From: Nakamurella alba
Lineage (GTDB): Bacteria > Actinomycetota > Actinomycetes > Mycobacteriales > Nakamurellaceae
Reading direction: 5' to 3'
DNA: 32,460 nucleotides
Assembly (NCBI RefSeq): GCF_009707545.1
Contig: NZ_WLYK01000014.1
Span: forward strand, 1 to 32,460
The notes under the pieces were generated by a model. It was not told the origin of the DNA. It ran no database searches and was given only the letters and a program-made list of their open reading frames with translations. Every line of letters starts with the position of its first letter. Within the stretch, counting starts at the first letter, position 1. This document shows, in pieces, positions 26,412 to 32,460 of the stretch. Both the position numbers and the translations under genes were made by a program.

Positions 26412-26555
26412 TCACGAGGGCGAGACCGAACCGGAACTATGGCCCTGCGACAGGTCGATCTCGTACTTCGACCCGTCGAGCGCGAAGGCGACAGTCTCTG
26501 CCGCCTTGCTGCCGTCGAGGTCATCGGTCATGATCACGGGGGTGATGGAGGCCAC
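26412..26555 (-). pseudogene. Lsr2 N-terminal domain fragment
   Basis: From GTG 26555 (minus) the frame encodes ASITPVIMTDDLDGSKAAE, TVAFALDGSKYEIDLSQ, then unrelated GHSSGSVSPS and a stop. The first part is the dimerisation/oligomerisation domain of Lsr2, the actinobacterial H-NS-like protein that coats and silences AT-rich foreign DNA. The linker and the C-terminal AT-hook-like DNA-binding domain (RGRIP type) are missing; sequence identity to Lsr2 stops after DLS. At 47 residues it is less than half the usual length. If expressed it could pair with full-length Lsr2 and lower its activity, but decay is the simpler reading. Confidence 0.7.
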
Positions 26556-26666
26556 GCTGGACACCCTAAGACACGGGGACGTTGCTGACCTGCAGGTGAA
26601 AGATCGAACGCGGCCTGTTTCGTAACGCAGTCTTGAGGGCAGGGGAGCGATGCGGCCCCGCTTGCC

Positions 26667-26872
26667 ACCCGGGGATGAGCGGATGGACGTAGGTCCCGCC
26701 GGTTCAGACACGCAGCCGGCGGGGCCGCTTTCCTATCTTCCCTCCCCGGTCAGCGCGCTGTCGGTGTCGGCCTCTACAATGTAAAGCGCCGGTCTGGCCG
26801 CTATCTCCCCGGGTGTGGCCAGCCCGACACAGCCTCCGTCCGCGCCCTGCTCGGGCCGGGCGGGGGCGTTTC
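26667..26872 (+). repeat. About 200-bp dispersed repeat, copy B
   Basis: Homologous to copy A (13389-13590) over its length. It contains a near-perfect stem-loop: GGTCCCGCCGG (26692-26702), a 13-base loop, CCGGCGGGGCC (26716-26726). It also holds TACAAT near 26774, matching ACAATGT in copy A. No HA gene follows directly; the minus-strand 62-residue gene ends just after it. Confidence 0.65.
26692..26726. terminator. Conserved GC stem-loop (copy in repeat B)
   Basis: Eleven pairs including one G-U, followed by GCTTTCCTATCTTCC, a modest pyrimidine-rich tail. The same stem sequence recurs at 27977-28012 and, with mismatches, at 13414-13447 and 30804-30848. It may be a terminator family. Confidence 0.5.
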
Positions 26873-26883
26873 GCCCCGGTCAG

Positions 26884-27072
26884 CTAGTCAATCGAGGGCC
26901 CCCGCCCCCAAGCAGTGCCCAGCCGTTCCACCGACAGGTCGAACGCCTCCCAGGCCGCGCTCCACGCATCAGGGTCCGGGTCGGCCTGACTCAAGATCTC
27001 GAACAGCACACGTTCTGATTTGTGGAAGTAGTCAGCGGCAGCGAACTTGTCGTTATCTTCTTCTGTCGTCAT
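26884..27072 (-). CDS. Small acidic protein, 62 residues
   Basis: ATG 27072 (minus) encodes MTTEEDNDKFAAADYFHKS, ERVLFEILSQADPDPDAW and AAWEAFDLSVERLGTAWG. It is acidic and predicted helical, with evenly spaced hydrophobics, so it looks like a real small protein. GGGGTATGGGG lies upstream as a possible but poor ribosome site. No family recognised. Confidence 0.5.
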   Translation of the reverse strand: MTTEEDNDKFAAADYFHKSERVLFEILSQADPDPDAWSAAWEAFDLSVERLGTAWGRGPSID

Positions 27073-27583
27073 GCGCGCCCCATACCCCGATCAACAGTTG
27101 CAGCAACGTGACGGTGCAGGACATGACGTGCAGCGTTGCCGCCGGACCTGCACAATGAGGGTTCGGCTCGCTGTACACCCCCGCCGTGGATCGAGCCGCG
27201 GGTCTCGTGGGGGCTGGAGGCTGCCTCGACAAGGCAATCTCAGCTGTAGCAGCGATTCGCTGTCGTGCCCTCGCTGCCCGTACCGTCCCCTCTCGGCCGC
27301 CCACAACGGTCCCTCGCTGGTTGGCTGACCCTCGAGGGGTGCGCCACGTCCGGCCCAACTGCCGGGCGTGGCCCCACGCATATTCGGTCGCCTGTAATGC
27401 ACATGATTGCCGGGCACGCTGCTCGTTCGGCTCCTCGATGTCACCCCCTGACAGGGTCGAGCCGAAGACCCCGCTGCGCTCACCCCCCGGCAGGCCGGGA
27501 CCGCCGCATCCAAGCCCAGCAAGTTCCGGCGCGATCATCTGTGATGCCGTTACCAGCCCGACCGCGCGGGGTATCAGGCAGGC
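27073..27583. other. About 510 bp without a supported gene
   Basis: Long overlapping ORFs on both strands reflect GC content; none has a start signal or recognisable motif. Confidence 0.35.
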
Positions 27584-27853
27584 ATGGGCACACTGGCCGA
27601 TGAACAGAGATGGTTGGCGAACCTTCACGAGACATTGACGTTCTGTCTGCGACACAAGCAGTTCCCACGAAAGACCGAGACCTCTCATCCCCAGGAGCGA
27701 AGGCTGGGCATCTGGCTGAGCAACCAGCGCCGCAACTTCAGCGGCCAGCTCATGCCCGGTCACCGCGCCAGCCTCATCGACAGCGTGTTGCCGGGCTGGC
27801 GCGACCGACCTCCAGGCGGCCACAAGCCGATGCCGTACACAGGCGACGGATAG
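27584..27853 (+). CDS. Stand-alone HA domain protein, copy D
   Basis: 89 residues: LADEQRWLANLHETLTF, KQFPRKTETSHPQERRL, GIWLSNQRRNFSGQL, SLIDSVLPGWRD, and a short tail. The HA pattern is complete, with QFP in place of RLP. There is no ribosome site. TATCAG lies six bases before ATG 27584, the same distance as the TATAAT box of copy A, so a leaderless transcript is again likely though the box is weaker. The stem-loop at 27977-28012 lies 124 bases after the stop. Function unknown. Confidence 0.75.
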   Translation: MGTLADEQRWLANLHETLTFCLRHKQFPRKTETSHPQERRLGIWLSNQRRNFSGQLMPGHRASLIDSVLPGWRDRPPGGHKPMPYTGDG

Positions 27854-27976
27854 GGCGGACACTGCAGCGACCGCTGACACGAGCACCGGATGAAACCACC
27901 ACTGGTTTGAGCCCCCGGCCGCCGCGGGCACTGTCCCTCTACGTCCGGCCTGCGCCGGGAACTCACGCACGATGGA

Positions 27977-28012
27977 GGCCCCGCCGGTTGACCTACTACA
28001 GCCGGCGGGGCC
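27977..28012. terminator. Perfect GC stem-loop after HA copy D
   Basis: GGCCCCGCCGG (27977-27987), a 14-base loop, CCGGCGGGGCC (28002-28012): eleven perfect pairs, and loop ends TT...AG like those of repeat B. No T-run follows. Confidence 0.6.
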
Positions 28013-28127
28013 GAAGCATCGACGAATTGACGCCGCCCACCGCGAGAACCCCCAGCCGGTTCCCCGGGACTCCAGGTAATACAGAACCATGGTCAGGTTC
28101 ACCACGGCTGCGGGGTCGAACTGACCA

Positions 28128-28235
28128 GGTGACGTCCGTGGGTGATGTGGATCAGCACCGTGTTCGCAGCGGTGAGTTCGGGTTGATCATGCAGGGAGGG
28201 TGGCGGGTGTGGCTACCTCGTTGGGCCTGATGCCC
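28128..28235 (-). mobile_element. IS256-type right-end remnant, inverted
   Basis: The plus strand from 28128 (GGTGACGTCC) matches the reverse complement of the right end of the element at 22231-23659, including GTGTTCG and AGTTCGGGTTGATCATGCAG. On the minus strand it encodes the last transposase residues NEVATPATLPA with a TGA at 28187-28189, compared with EVAPPATLTA in the full copy. Sequence identity fades near 28235, where an IS110 remnant begins. Confidence 0.7.
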
Positions 28236-28521
28236 TGGTCACCCGCACCTCCGGCAGACACCGCGTGGTCCTGGCCCGCCACCAACGCAACCTGCGCTGG
28301 GCGACGCGCTCCTGCGGCAGGCGTTCTGCGCGCTGGGCCAGTCACCCGGAGCCCGCGCCTACTACGACGCGCACCGAGCCTGCGGCAATACGCATTACCA
28401 AGCACTCCGAGCCCTGAGCAACCGATTGGTCGGCATCCTCGATGGCTGCGTACGCCTCCACAAGACCCCAACGAAACCCTCGCCTGGCAAGGCCGGAAAA
28501 ACACAGCAGCTCTACACCTGA
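28236..28521 (+). pseudogene. IS110-family transposase C-terminal remnant
   Basis: After SGRHRVVLARHQRNLR, a one-base shift near 28295 leads to GDALLRQAFCALGQSPGAR, AYYDAHRACGNTHYQALR and ALSNRLVGILDGCVRLH. These are the conserved C-terminal blocks of IS110-family transposases (ARxYYDxxRA, ALRALxNRLVGILxGC). The Tnp_20-like serine-containing region is otherwise lost, and the N-terminal DEDD domain is absent. Confidence 0.7.
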
Positions 28522-28869
28522 GCCCCGCGGGACATCTCGCTAGGGACCGAGCGGGGCCAGATCTCGGCGAGGACGTGCAGTTCATCTGCCAACCGCGTGC
28601 CAGGGTAAGTTGGACTACTCAGCGAGATCCTCCGTCGAGCCAGCCGATCAAGGTTGGCAGCTTCGCTTCCTGCTGTCCTCGGGACCCTGAGCCCGTCCAA
28701 CGAGCCACCCGCTGGCGGCACACAACCAACTTCGTCGAAGGCCGCGCGCCGCCCCGACTACCAATTCTTTGGACCCATGCCCGGTAGACTCATTACCGCT
28801 ACGACCGTCTCATTGAGTCACACGAGCGCGGTGAAGGACGATCGGTCATCAATGAAAAGGGAGGAATGT
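28522..28869. other. Region upstream of the EAL-DICT gene
   Basis: No gene recognised. The frame of the EAL gene is open upstream to about 28654, but composition before 28850 is unlike the EAL gene and the ribosome site at 28859-28864 marks the true start. No clear promoter was chosen. Confidence 0.4.
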
Positions 28870-30120
28870 ATGCGTAATATGAAACACGATTGGGACGCTG
28901 ATCGGCAGGTGCCGGTTACCGCGCGGTCGCACATTTCTACTGTCTTCCAGCCCATCAGGGACCTGCAGTCGCTCTCTGTTGTAGCATACGAGGCTCTATC
29001 TCGCTGGCCCGAGGAAAAGTCCGCGAACCCGGGTACGATATTTGCTCGCGCTGCCGACGATGGCACAGTGGATGCACTCGACTGGCGGTGCCGACTTACC
29101 GCCATCAAGAACGCGCTACAGCTAGGTCTGACGAGAGATGTCTTCTTGTTTCTGAACGGCGAGGCGGCGGTTAGATTTGACAGATCTCCCCCATGGGGAG
29201 CAGAGCTACTGGCAGCATCTGATAAGAAATTGCAAATCGTACTGGAGTTGACCGAGCGGTCTCTATTACGGCGGCCCGCTGGGATCCTTCGTCAGGTCGC
29301 CGAGGCCCGAGACCGCGGCTGGTTGATTGCACTCGACGATGTGGGCGTCGACGAAGATTCGCTATCACTTCTAGATATTGTTGCACCTGACGTGATCAAG
29401 CTCGATATGACCTTGATCCAAAATTCACTGGAATCAGCTAGCGCACGCGCATTGGCGGCCGTGAAGGCACACGTCGAACGCTTTGGTAGTTCGGTCGTGG
29501 CAGAGGGAATCGAAACAGACGAGCACTTGGAGCGAGCCATTGCTCTCGGCGCAGACCTCGGCCAAGGATGGCTACTGGGTCGCCCTCAACCCGGTTTCAC
29601 TGAAGCTTTTGGCAAAGGTGCCCATGTTTTATCAAATTCTATTCAATTTGAAGTACCCAAAACGCCGTTCGAGATGGTTGCAGACACCGGTCTTGCACGT
29701 TGTGCAAGGAAAGAATTCCTACTGGCGTTTTCTCACCATATCGAAGCTCAAGCCGTCAACGACGCGGACCCCCCTATCGTTCTGACTGCCATGCAGGATG
29801 CCAAGAATTTGACGCTCGGCACTCGGCAAAGATACAAGAGTTTGGCATCCGCGGGCTCAATAGTCGCCATTTTCGGCCAAGGGATTGACGCCTCCCACGA
29901 GATACCCGGGGTCCGGCTCGTGCCACTTGAATCGAACGACGCGCTTCGGTTAGAGTGGACAGTGGTGGCGTTAGGCGCGCAGACCGCAGCTGCATTAATT
30001 GGTCGAGACAAGGGCGACTGCACTTCAGATTTAGACAGAAGATTTGATTTCGTGATTACGTACGACCGACAGTTAGTTGCCAAAGCCGCGAGATCGATAT
30101 TTCTTCGGCTGGCCATATGA
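28870..30120 (+). CDS. EAL domain (c-di-GMP phosphodiesterase-type) protein with C-terminal DICT sensory domain
   Basis: 416 residues from ATG 28870, with GGGAGG five bases upstream. EAL domain at about 20-250: FQPI near 26, the signature E41-A42-L43, E126 in LELTE, D156-D157, K177 and D179 in IKLD, E212 in AEGIET and Q232 in LGQGWLLGRP, so the main metal and catalytic residues are present. The loop after DD reads VGVDEDS instead of the usual FGTGYSS, which is often a sign of weak or altered activity. Residues about 265-416 match the DICT domain, a sensory module paired with c-di-GMP proteins. No membrane helix; probably cytosolic. Its DNA is visibly AT-richer than its neighbours, suggesting transfer. 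No GGDEF partner in the window. Confidence 0.85.
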   Translation: MRNMKHDWDADRQVPVTARSHISTVFQPIRDLQSLSVVAYEALSRWPEEKSANPGTIFARAADDGTVDALDWRCRLTAIKNALQLGLTRDVFLFLNGEAAVRFDRSPPWGAELLAASDKKLQIVLELTERSLLRRPAGILRQVAEARDRGWLIALDDVGVDEDSLSLLDIVAPDVIKLDMTLIQNSLESASARALAAVKAHVERFGSSVVAEGIETDEHLERAIALGADLGQGWLLGRPQPGFTEAFGKGAHVLSNSIQFEVPKTPFEMVADTGLARCARKEFLLAFSHHIEAQAVNDADPPIVLTAMQDAKNLTLGTRQRYKSLASAGSIVAIFGQGIDASHEIPGVRLVPLESNDALRLEWTVVALGAQTAAALIGRDKGDCTSDLDRRFDFVITYDRQLVAKAARSIFLRLAI

Positions 30121-30124
30121 TCTG

Positions 30125-30141
30125 ACTATTCAGGAAATAGT
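30125..30141 (+). terminator. Small hairpin after the EAL-DICT gene
   Basis: ACTATT, loop CAGGA, AATAGT: six pairs starting four bases after the stop. The stem is AT-rich and the tail (TATAGGTCTCATCTTTG) only moderately T-rich, so it is a weak candidate. Confidence 0.4.
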
Positions 30142-30224
30142 TATAGGTCTCATCTTTGAGAATCTTCCCTGCTTAGCGGGACCAGATTAGAGCAAGCTCA
30201 TTGCAGCTCACGATGTGGTGGTGT

Positions 30225-30491
30225 TTAGGAGCCCTCGGCCCGAGCTTCGTCCAGTGATTTGGCGGTTCGGTTGGTGAGGCGGAGCCGCGGGGGGCGCGGG
30301 GCGGCAATCGAGGACTCCGGTGGGGCCGTCGCTAGCTCCGGTCGGTCGAAGTTGGCCCAGTGTGGCGGCGCGAACACCGCGAAGACGACACCATCGTGAC
30401 AACGATCCGCCGGGTCACCTGCGCCAGTCTGCTTGTCGTCAAACACCATGACCACAACCAGGGACAGGCCTTGACCGCCAACGGTGAACAA
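30225..30491 (-). CDS. Possible hypothetical protein downstream of HA copy E
   Basis: The minus-strand frame from TTG 30491 encodes FTVGGQGLSLVVVMVFDDK, DRCHDGVVFAVFAPPHW and a proline/arginine-rich tail ending DEARAEGS. The first half looks like a folded alpha/beta core. It starts 25 bases after the HA copy E stop on the same strand, so the two could be one operon, but no ribosome site is seen and only TTG or CTG are available as starts. No family recognised. Confidence 0.35.
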   Translation of the reverse strand: MFTVGGQGLSLVVVMVFDDKQTGAGDPADRCHDGVVFAVFAPPHWANFDRPELATAPPESSIAAPRPPRLRLTNRTAKSLDEARAEGS

Positions 30492-30515
30492 CAGACGGCC
30501 GTCGACACAGTCTCG

Positions 30516-30764
30516 TTATGACCAGATCGGACGGTGCCGGCGCCAGGTGGGCACGGCTTCGTCCAGTCGGGCGCGCCGGTCGTCGGCCAGAGTGCCTAAA
30601 CGCTCCTCGCGGCGCTGAGTGGACAGCCAGTAGCCCAAGCGACGCTCATCGGCACTCGTGCCGACCGATGTCGACGGGGGTAAGCCATGCACCTTCACAT
30701 GTTGAACCAACCGCTCTAGCTGGCTAGTCCATCTTTGGTCATCGGGACGGAATCCGTGCTCCAT
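30516..30764 (-). CDS. Stand-alone HA domain protein, copy E
   Basis: 82 residues, intact: FRPDDQRWTSQLERLVQHV, HGLPPSTSVGTSADERRL, GYWLSTQRREERLGTL, LDEAVPTWRRH. The PDDQRW start resembles the QRDD start of copies B and C. CAGACT lies six bases before ATG 30764, the same spacing as the -10 boxes of copies A and D but a poor match. A GC stem-loop of the repeat A/B type lies 40 bases upstream. The gene lies on the minus strand after the EAL gene, which converges on it. Function unknown. Confidence 0.75.
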   Translation of the reverse strand: MEHGFRPDDQRWTSQLERLVQHVKVHGLPPSTSVGTSADERRLGYWLSTQRREERLGTLADDRRARLDEAVPTWRRHRPIWS

Positions 30765-30803
30765 AGCAACAGTCTGCCCGCTGAGGAACCCGGGAGTGAG
30801 GGC

Positions 30804-30848
30804 GGCCCCGCCGGCAGGGGTGGGCGAAGCGGGTACTTCGGCTCGGCC
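30804..30848. repeat. Stem-loop of the repeat A/B type upstream of HA copy E
   Basis: On the plus strand GGCCCCGCCGG (30804-30814) faces CGGCTCGGCC (30839-30848), eight of ten core pairs. On the minus strand the flank continues with GCCGCCCTCACTCCC and CTCAGCG, matching the order in repeat A (GCCGCCCCCTCCCG, CTCAGGTCAGCG). It thus looks like a third, shorter copy of that module, pointing at the HA gene. Confidence 0.5.
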
Positions 30849-30866
30849 TAGCCAAGGGGGCGAGGG

Positions 30867-31204
30867 TCAGTCGACCAGTGAGAGACCGATGTGGCTGACC
30901 GACAACCGGTACAACCAGCTTGATCTCTGTCGTCTGCCACCGTGATGGGACCGGGAGTGGTCGGTTTCTGCCAGGGTGATGGGACCAGCGGTCCTGCCGG
31001 CAGAACGGTGGTCCCTTCCCGGTGGCAGATGACAGATCTCGATTCGGTGCATCCCCAGTTCGTCGTGGACCTGCTGACCGGCAACCTCCCCGCAGTCGCC
31101 GACGTCGAGGTCGAGGCAGCGCCAGAGGTGTCCGTTGGGGGGGGGTGAATCAGATCGACCACCAGGTCTCGCGGAAGCAGGTGAACGGCAACCCGTCCGG
31201 ACAT
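30867..31204 (-). pseudogene. ORF split at a C9 homopolymer
   Basis: On the minus strand ATG 31204 gives MSGRVAVHLLPRDLVVDLIH, then a run of nine C (31137-31145). The protein-like continuation NGHLWRCLDLDVGDCGEVA and GQQVHDELGMHRIEI is in another frame; one more C, or two fewer, would join them. The merged sequence faintly recalls small DUF402-type proteins, but I cannot confirm it. A plus-strand frame (31029-31148, MTDLDSVHPQFVVDLLTGN) overlaps and is an alternative reading. Confidence 0.3.
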
Positions 31205-31214
31205 GTTTGGTCCA

Positions 31215-31300
31215 GGTGATTGCTGACCCGCGACTTCGACAAGCCAATCGTGCCCAGCGACTGGACCAGTTCGTCCATCCCGGGCCGCACACCACTCTGC
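31215..31300 (-). mobile_element. Possible short IS256-family transposase fragment
   Basis: The minus-strand frame reads RPGMDELVQSLGTIGLSKS then RVS, resembling the HTH segment VDDLVKALG..GISKSEVS of IS256 transposases. The match is about 20 residues long and nothing around it extends it. Confidence 0.35.
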
Positions 31301-31318
31301 TGGACTCCGCCCCCGCGA

Positions 31319-31546
31319 TCAGTCGGCGTTCAGTCTCACGACGCGGTGAGGGTGAAGCAGACCTATAGATTGGGCGAGGCGCCGATTGATCATCCCATAG
31401 CGCAGGGATCGCTGCCGTGCGTCGACACCCAAGGCCATGGATGGCAGTCGTCCGGTCCGGGTGACGTGGTCAGCAACAGCCTGCAGGCGGAGATTTTGGT
31501 AGGCCACGCCTATGAACGACATCTGCTTCGTCCGTTCATCACTCAC
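31319..31546 (-). CDS. Stand-alone HA domain protein, copy F, divergent and short
   Basis: 75 residues from GTG 31546 (minus): SDERTKQMSFIGVAYQN, AVADHVTRTGRLPSMALG, RQRSLRYGMINRRLAQSIG, VVRLNAD. The GRLP and RxLRYxxxNRR blocks align with the other HA copies, but the core tryptophans are Tyr, and the chain ends before LPGW. It is therefore the most degraded intact-frame copy and may be inactive. The ribosome site (CGGAG) is too close to the GTG, so the start is uncertain. Confidence 0.55.
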   Translation of the reverse strand: MSDERTKQMSFIGVAYQNLRLQAVADHVTRTGRLPSMALGVDARQRSLRYGMINRRLAQSIGLLHPHRVVRLNAD

Positions 31547-31854
31547 ACTCCGGCGGCGCTCGGGTGGTCTGCTCGCTATGCGTCCATTGTCCCCAGGAGC
31601 CATCCGCGGACGCGGCCAATTTCTGCGTTGGGCCCGGGGATCCTGTAGCCGCTGAGAATGTCGGGTCGACGCCCGTGCGCTCGGCGATCTCGGCTCCGGA
31701 CGGCAGGCGAACCATCCAACGTAGCGGTTACCTCGAAGGGCTTCCTTCATCCTTGCTGCAGATTGATACGAGGACGAATCGCAGACATCACGGTGTGCTC
31801 TTCGTCCTATGCTGGACATCAGTAGACTCGGAACACTCACGAGTCGTGGACAGC

Positions 31855-32073
31855 ATGAGAGAGCCGCAGACCTCCGACCGCAGGCTGCATCCGGTGTGGT
31901 GGGTGGCCGGAGTGTTGATCTGGTGCGTCGGCGTCGGCGCGATGTTGGCGGTGGGTCACGGCACCGGCGGAGAGGTCCGGCTCGAAACGGCGGTCGATGC
32001 AGGTGCGGTGATGGCCGCCATCGTCGGGCTCCTCCTACGTGGCGTCTGGCTCCGAGCCGGCCGACGGGCATGA
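31855..32073 (+). CDS. Small two-helix membrane protein, 72 residues
   Basis: ATG 31855 (or in-frame GTG 31846) encodes MREPQTSDRRLHPVW, helix WVAGVLIWCVGVGAMLAVG, a short acidic loop GGEVRLETAVDAG, helix VMAAIVGLLLRGVWLR and a basic end AGRRA. The topology should be N-in, C-in. TAGACT at 31823-31828 with TTCGTC 16 bases upstream is a candidate promoter. It resembles in size and layout the two frameshifted membrane genes at 16544 and 21451. No family recognised. Confidence 0.55.
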   Translation: MREPQTSDRRLHPVWWVAGVLIWCVGVGAMLAVGHGTGGEVRLETAVDAGAVMAAIVGLLLRGVWLRAGRRA

Positions 32074-32347
32074 CCGCGTCCGAGTCCCCGGCGCCCTTTA
32101 CAGGCACGCCCGTCAACCAAAGATCCACTGGTCCGCGCTGACGGATCGGGAGCAGGCCACCACCTACGTCCGGGTGTCCCATTCACGTCATTATGGACAC
32201 TGGTCGACCGAAACGCCTTCTCAGGACGGCTCGCGACGTCGATGCTTCGATATGGGAGTTGACCCCGTCGCGCTAGCAACCATCTGTGAACAAGATCACG
32301 ACTGATGACTGACCGCGGTCGGACTGACACCTACGCCTTCACCGCGC
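32074..32347. other. Region before the second IS256-type copy
   Basis: A 23-codon ORF begins at 32070 overlapping the membrane gene stop (GCATGA), but has no further support. An overlapping frame to 32305 is not recognisable. Nothing else seen. Confidence 0.35.
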
Positions 32348-32460
32348 GGTGACGTCCCGGCGAGTGGTGTAGGAGGTCAGGGGCCTTGTCGGCGTGGGTG
32401 ACCGCGTTGGAGGGGGCCATCGTGTGACGGTCGGTGAGACCACGCCAATGGTTCTCACGG
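32348..32460 (+). mobile_element. Left end of a second IS256-type copy, cut by the window edge
   Basis: 113 bases from GGTGACGTCC are identical to 22231-22343, reaching the first codons of the transposase (ATG at 32448). It is in the same orientation as the complete copy. Whether this transposase is intact cannot be seen here. Confidence 0.92.

Noticed and set aside
27053..28105. 350-codon minus-strand ORF across HA copy D
   Set aside because: No recognisable motif and poor codon use; it covers the plus-strand HA gene, whose domain pattern is clear.
28654..28869. Upstream extension of the EAL-DICT gene
   Set aside because: The added 72 residues are low in protein-like features and ATG 28870 has an ideal ribosome site and marks the shift in base composition.

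Overview
The window is high-GC DNA from an actinobacterium (Actinomycetota). This rests on strong GC bias at codon third positions, a sortase LPXTG surface protein, a piece of the actinobacterial nucleoid protein Lsr2, likely leaderless promoters (a -10 box six bases before the start codon), and remnants of IS3, IS110, IS256 and IS481 insertion sequences. I cannot name the genus. The window is accessory DNA: apart from a few complete genes it is mobile-element debris and very short genes.

Layout. 1-3205: remnant of an integrated plasmid or conjugative element, with an ArdC-like antirestriction/primase gene broken by two frameshifts and a stop, and an excisionase tail fused to the head of an IS481 transposase. 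3586-12489: one 2967-residue surface protein (signal peptide, glycine-rich head, Ig-like repeats, long beta-rich middle, seven kelch repeats, LPNTG anchor). 12490-17900: tiny ORFs, three stand-alone helicase-associated (HA) domain genes (one truncated by an insertion), two zinc-ribbon-like genes, and an IS3/IS256 chimera. 17900-22220: mostly empty, with a hypothetical gene, a secreted DTR-type protein followed by a strong terminator, and a frameshifted membrane gene. 22231-23659: a complete IS256-type element with a 9-bp target duplication. 23660-28521: IS3 remnant, TetR regulator, small zinc-ribbon and membrane peptides, an Lsr2 fragment, a 200-bp repeat, a fourth HA gene, and IS256 and IS110 remnants. 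28870-30120: an EAL-DICT protein with visibly AT-richer DNA. 30225-32460: two more HA genes, a homopolymer-split ORF, a small membrane gene, and the left end of a second IS256-type copy cut by the window edge.

The most unusual theme is the six HA-only mini-genes (75-98 residues where complete) scattered over 18 kb, several associated with a conserved GC-rich stem-loop and three or more with leaderless-type promoters. HA domains are best known as parts of large helicases, so a dispersed family of single-domain genes deserves attention. Frameshifts are frequent but fall in mobile-element and small membrane genes, while the 8.9-kb surface gene, the EAL gene, the TetR gene and five of six HA genes read cleanly. 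This favours real decay over poor sequencing, although single homopolymer lesions could be errors.
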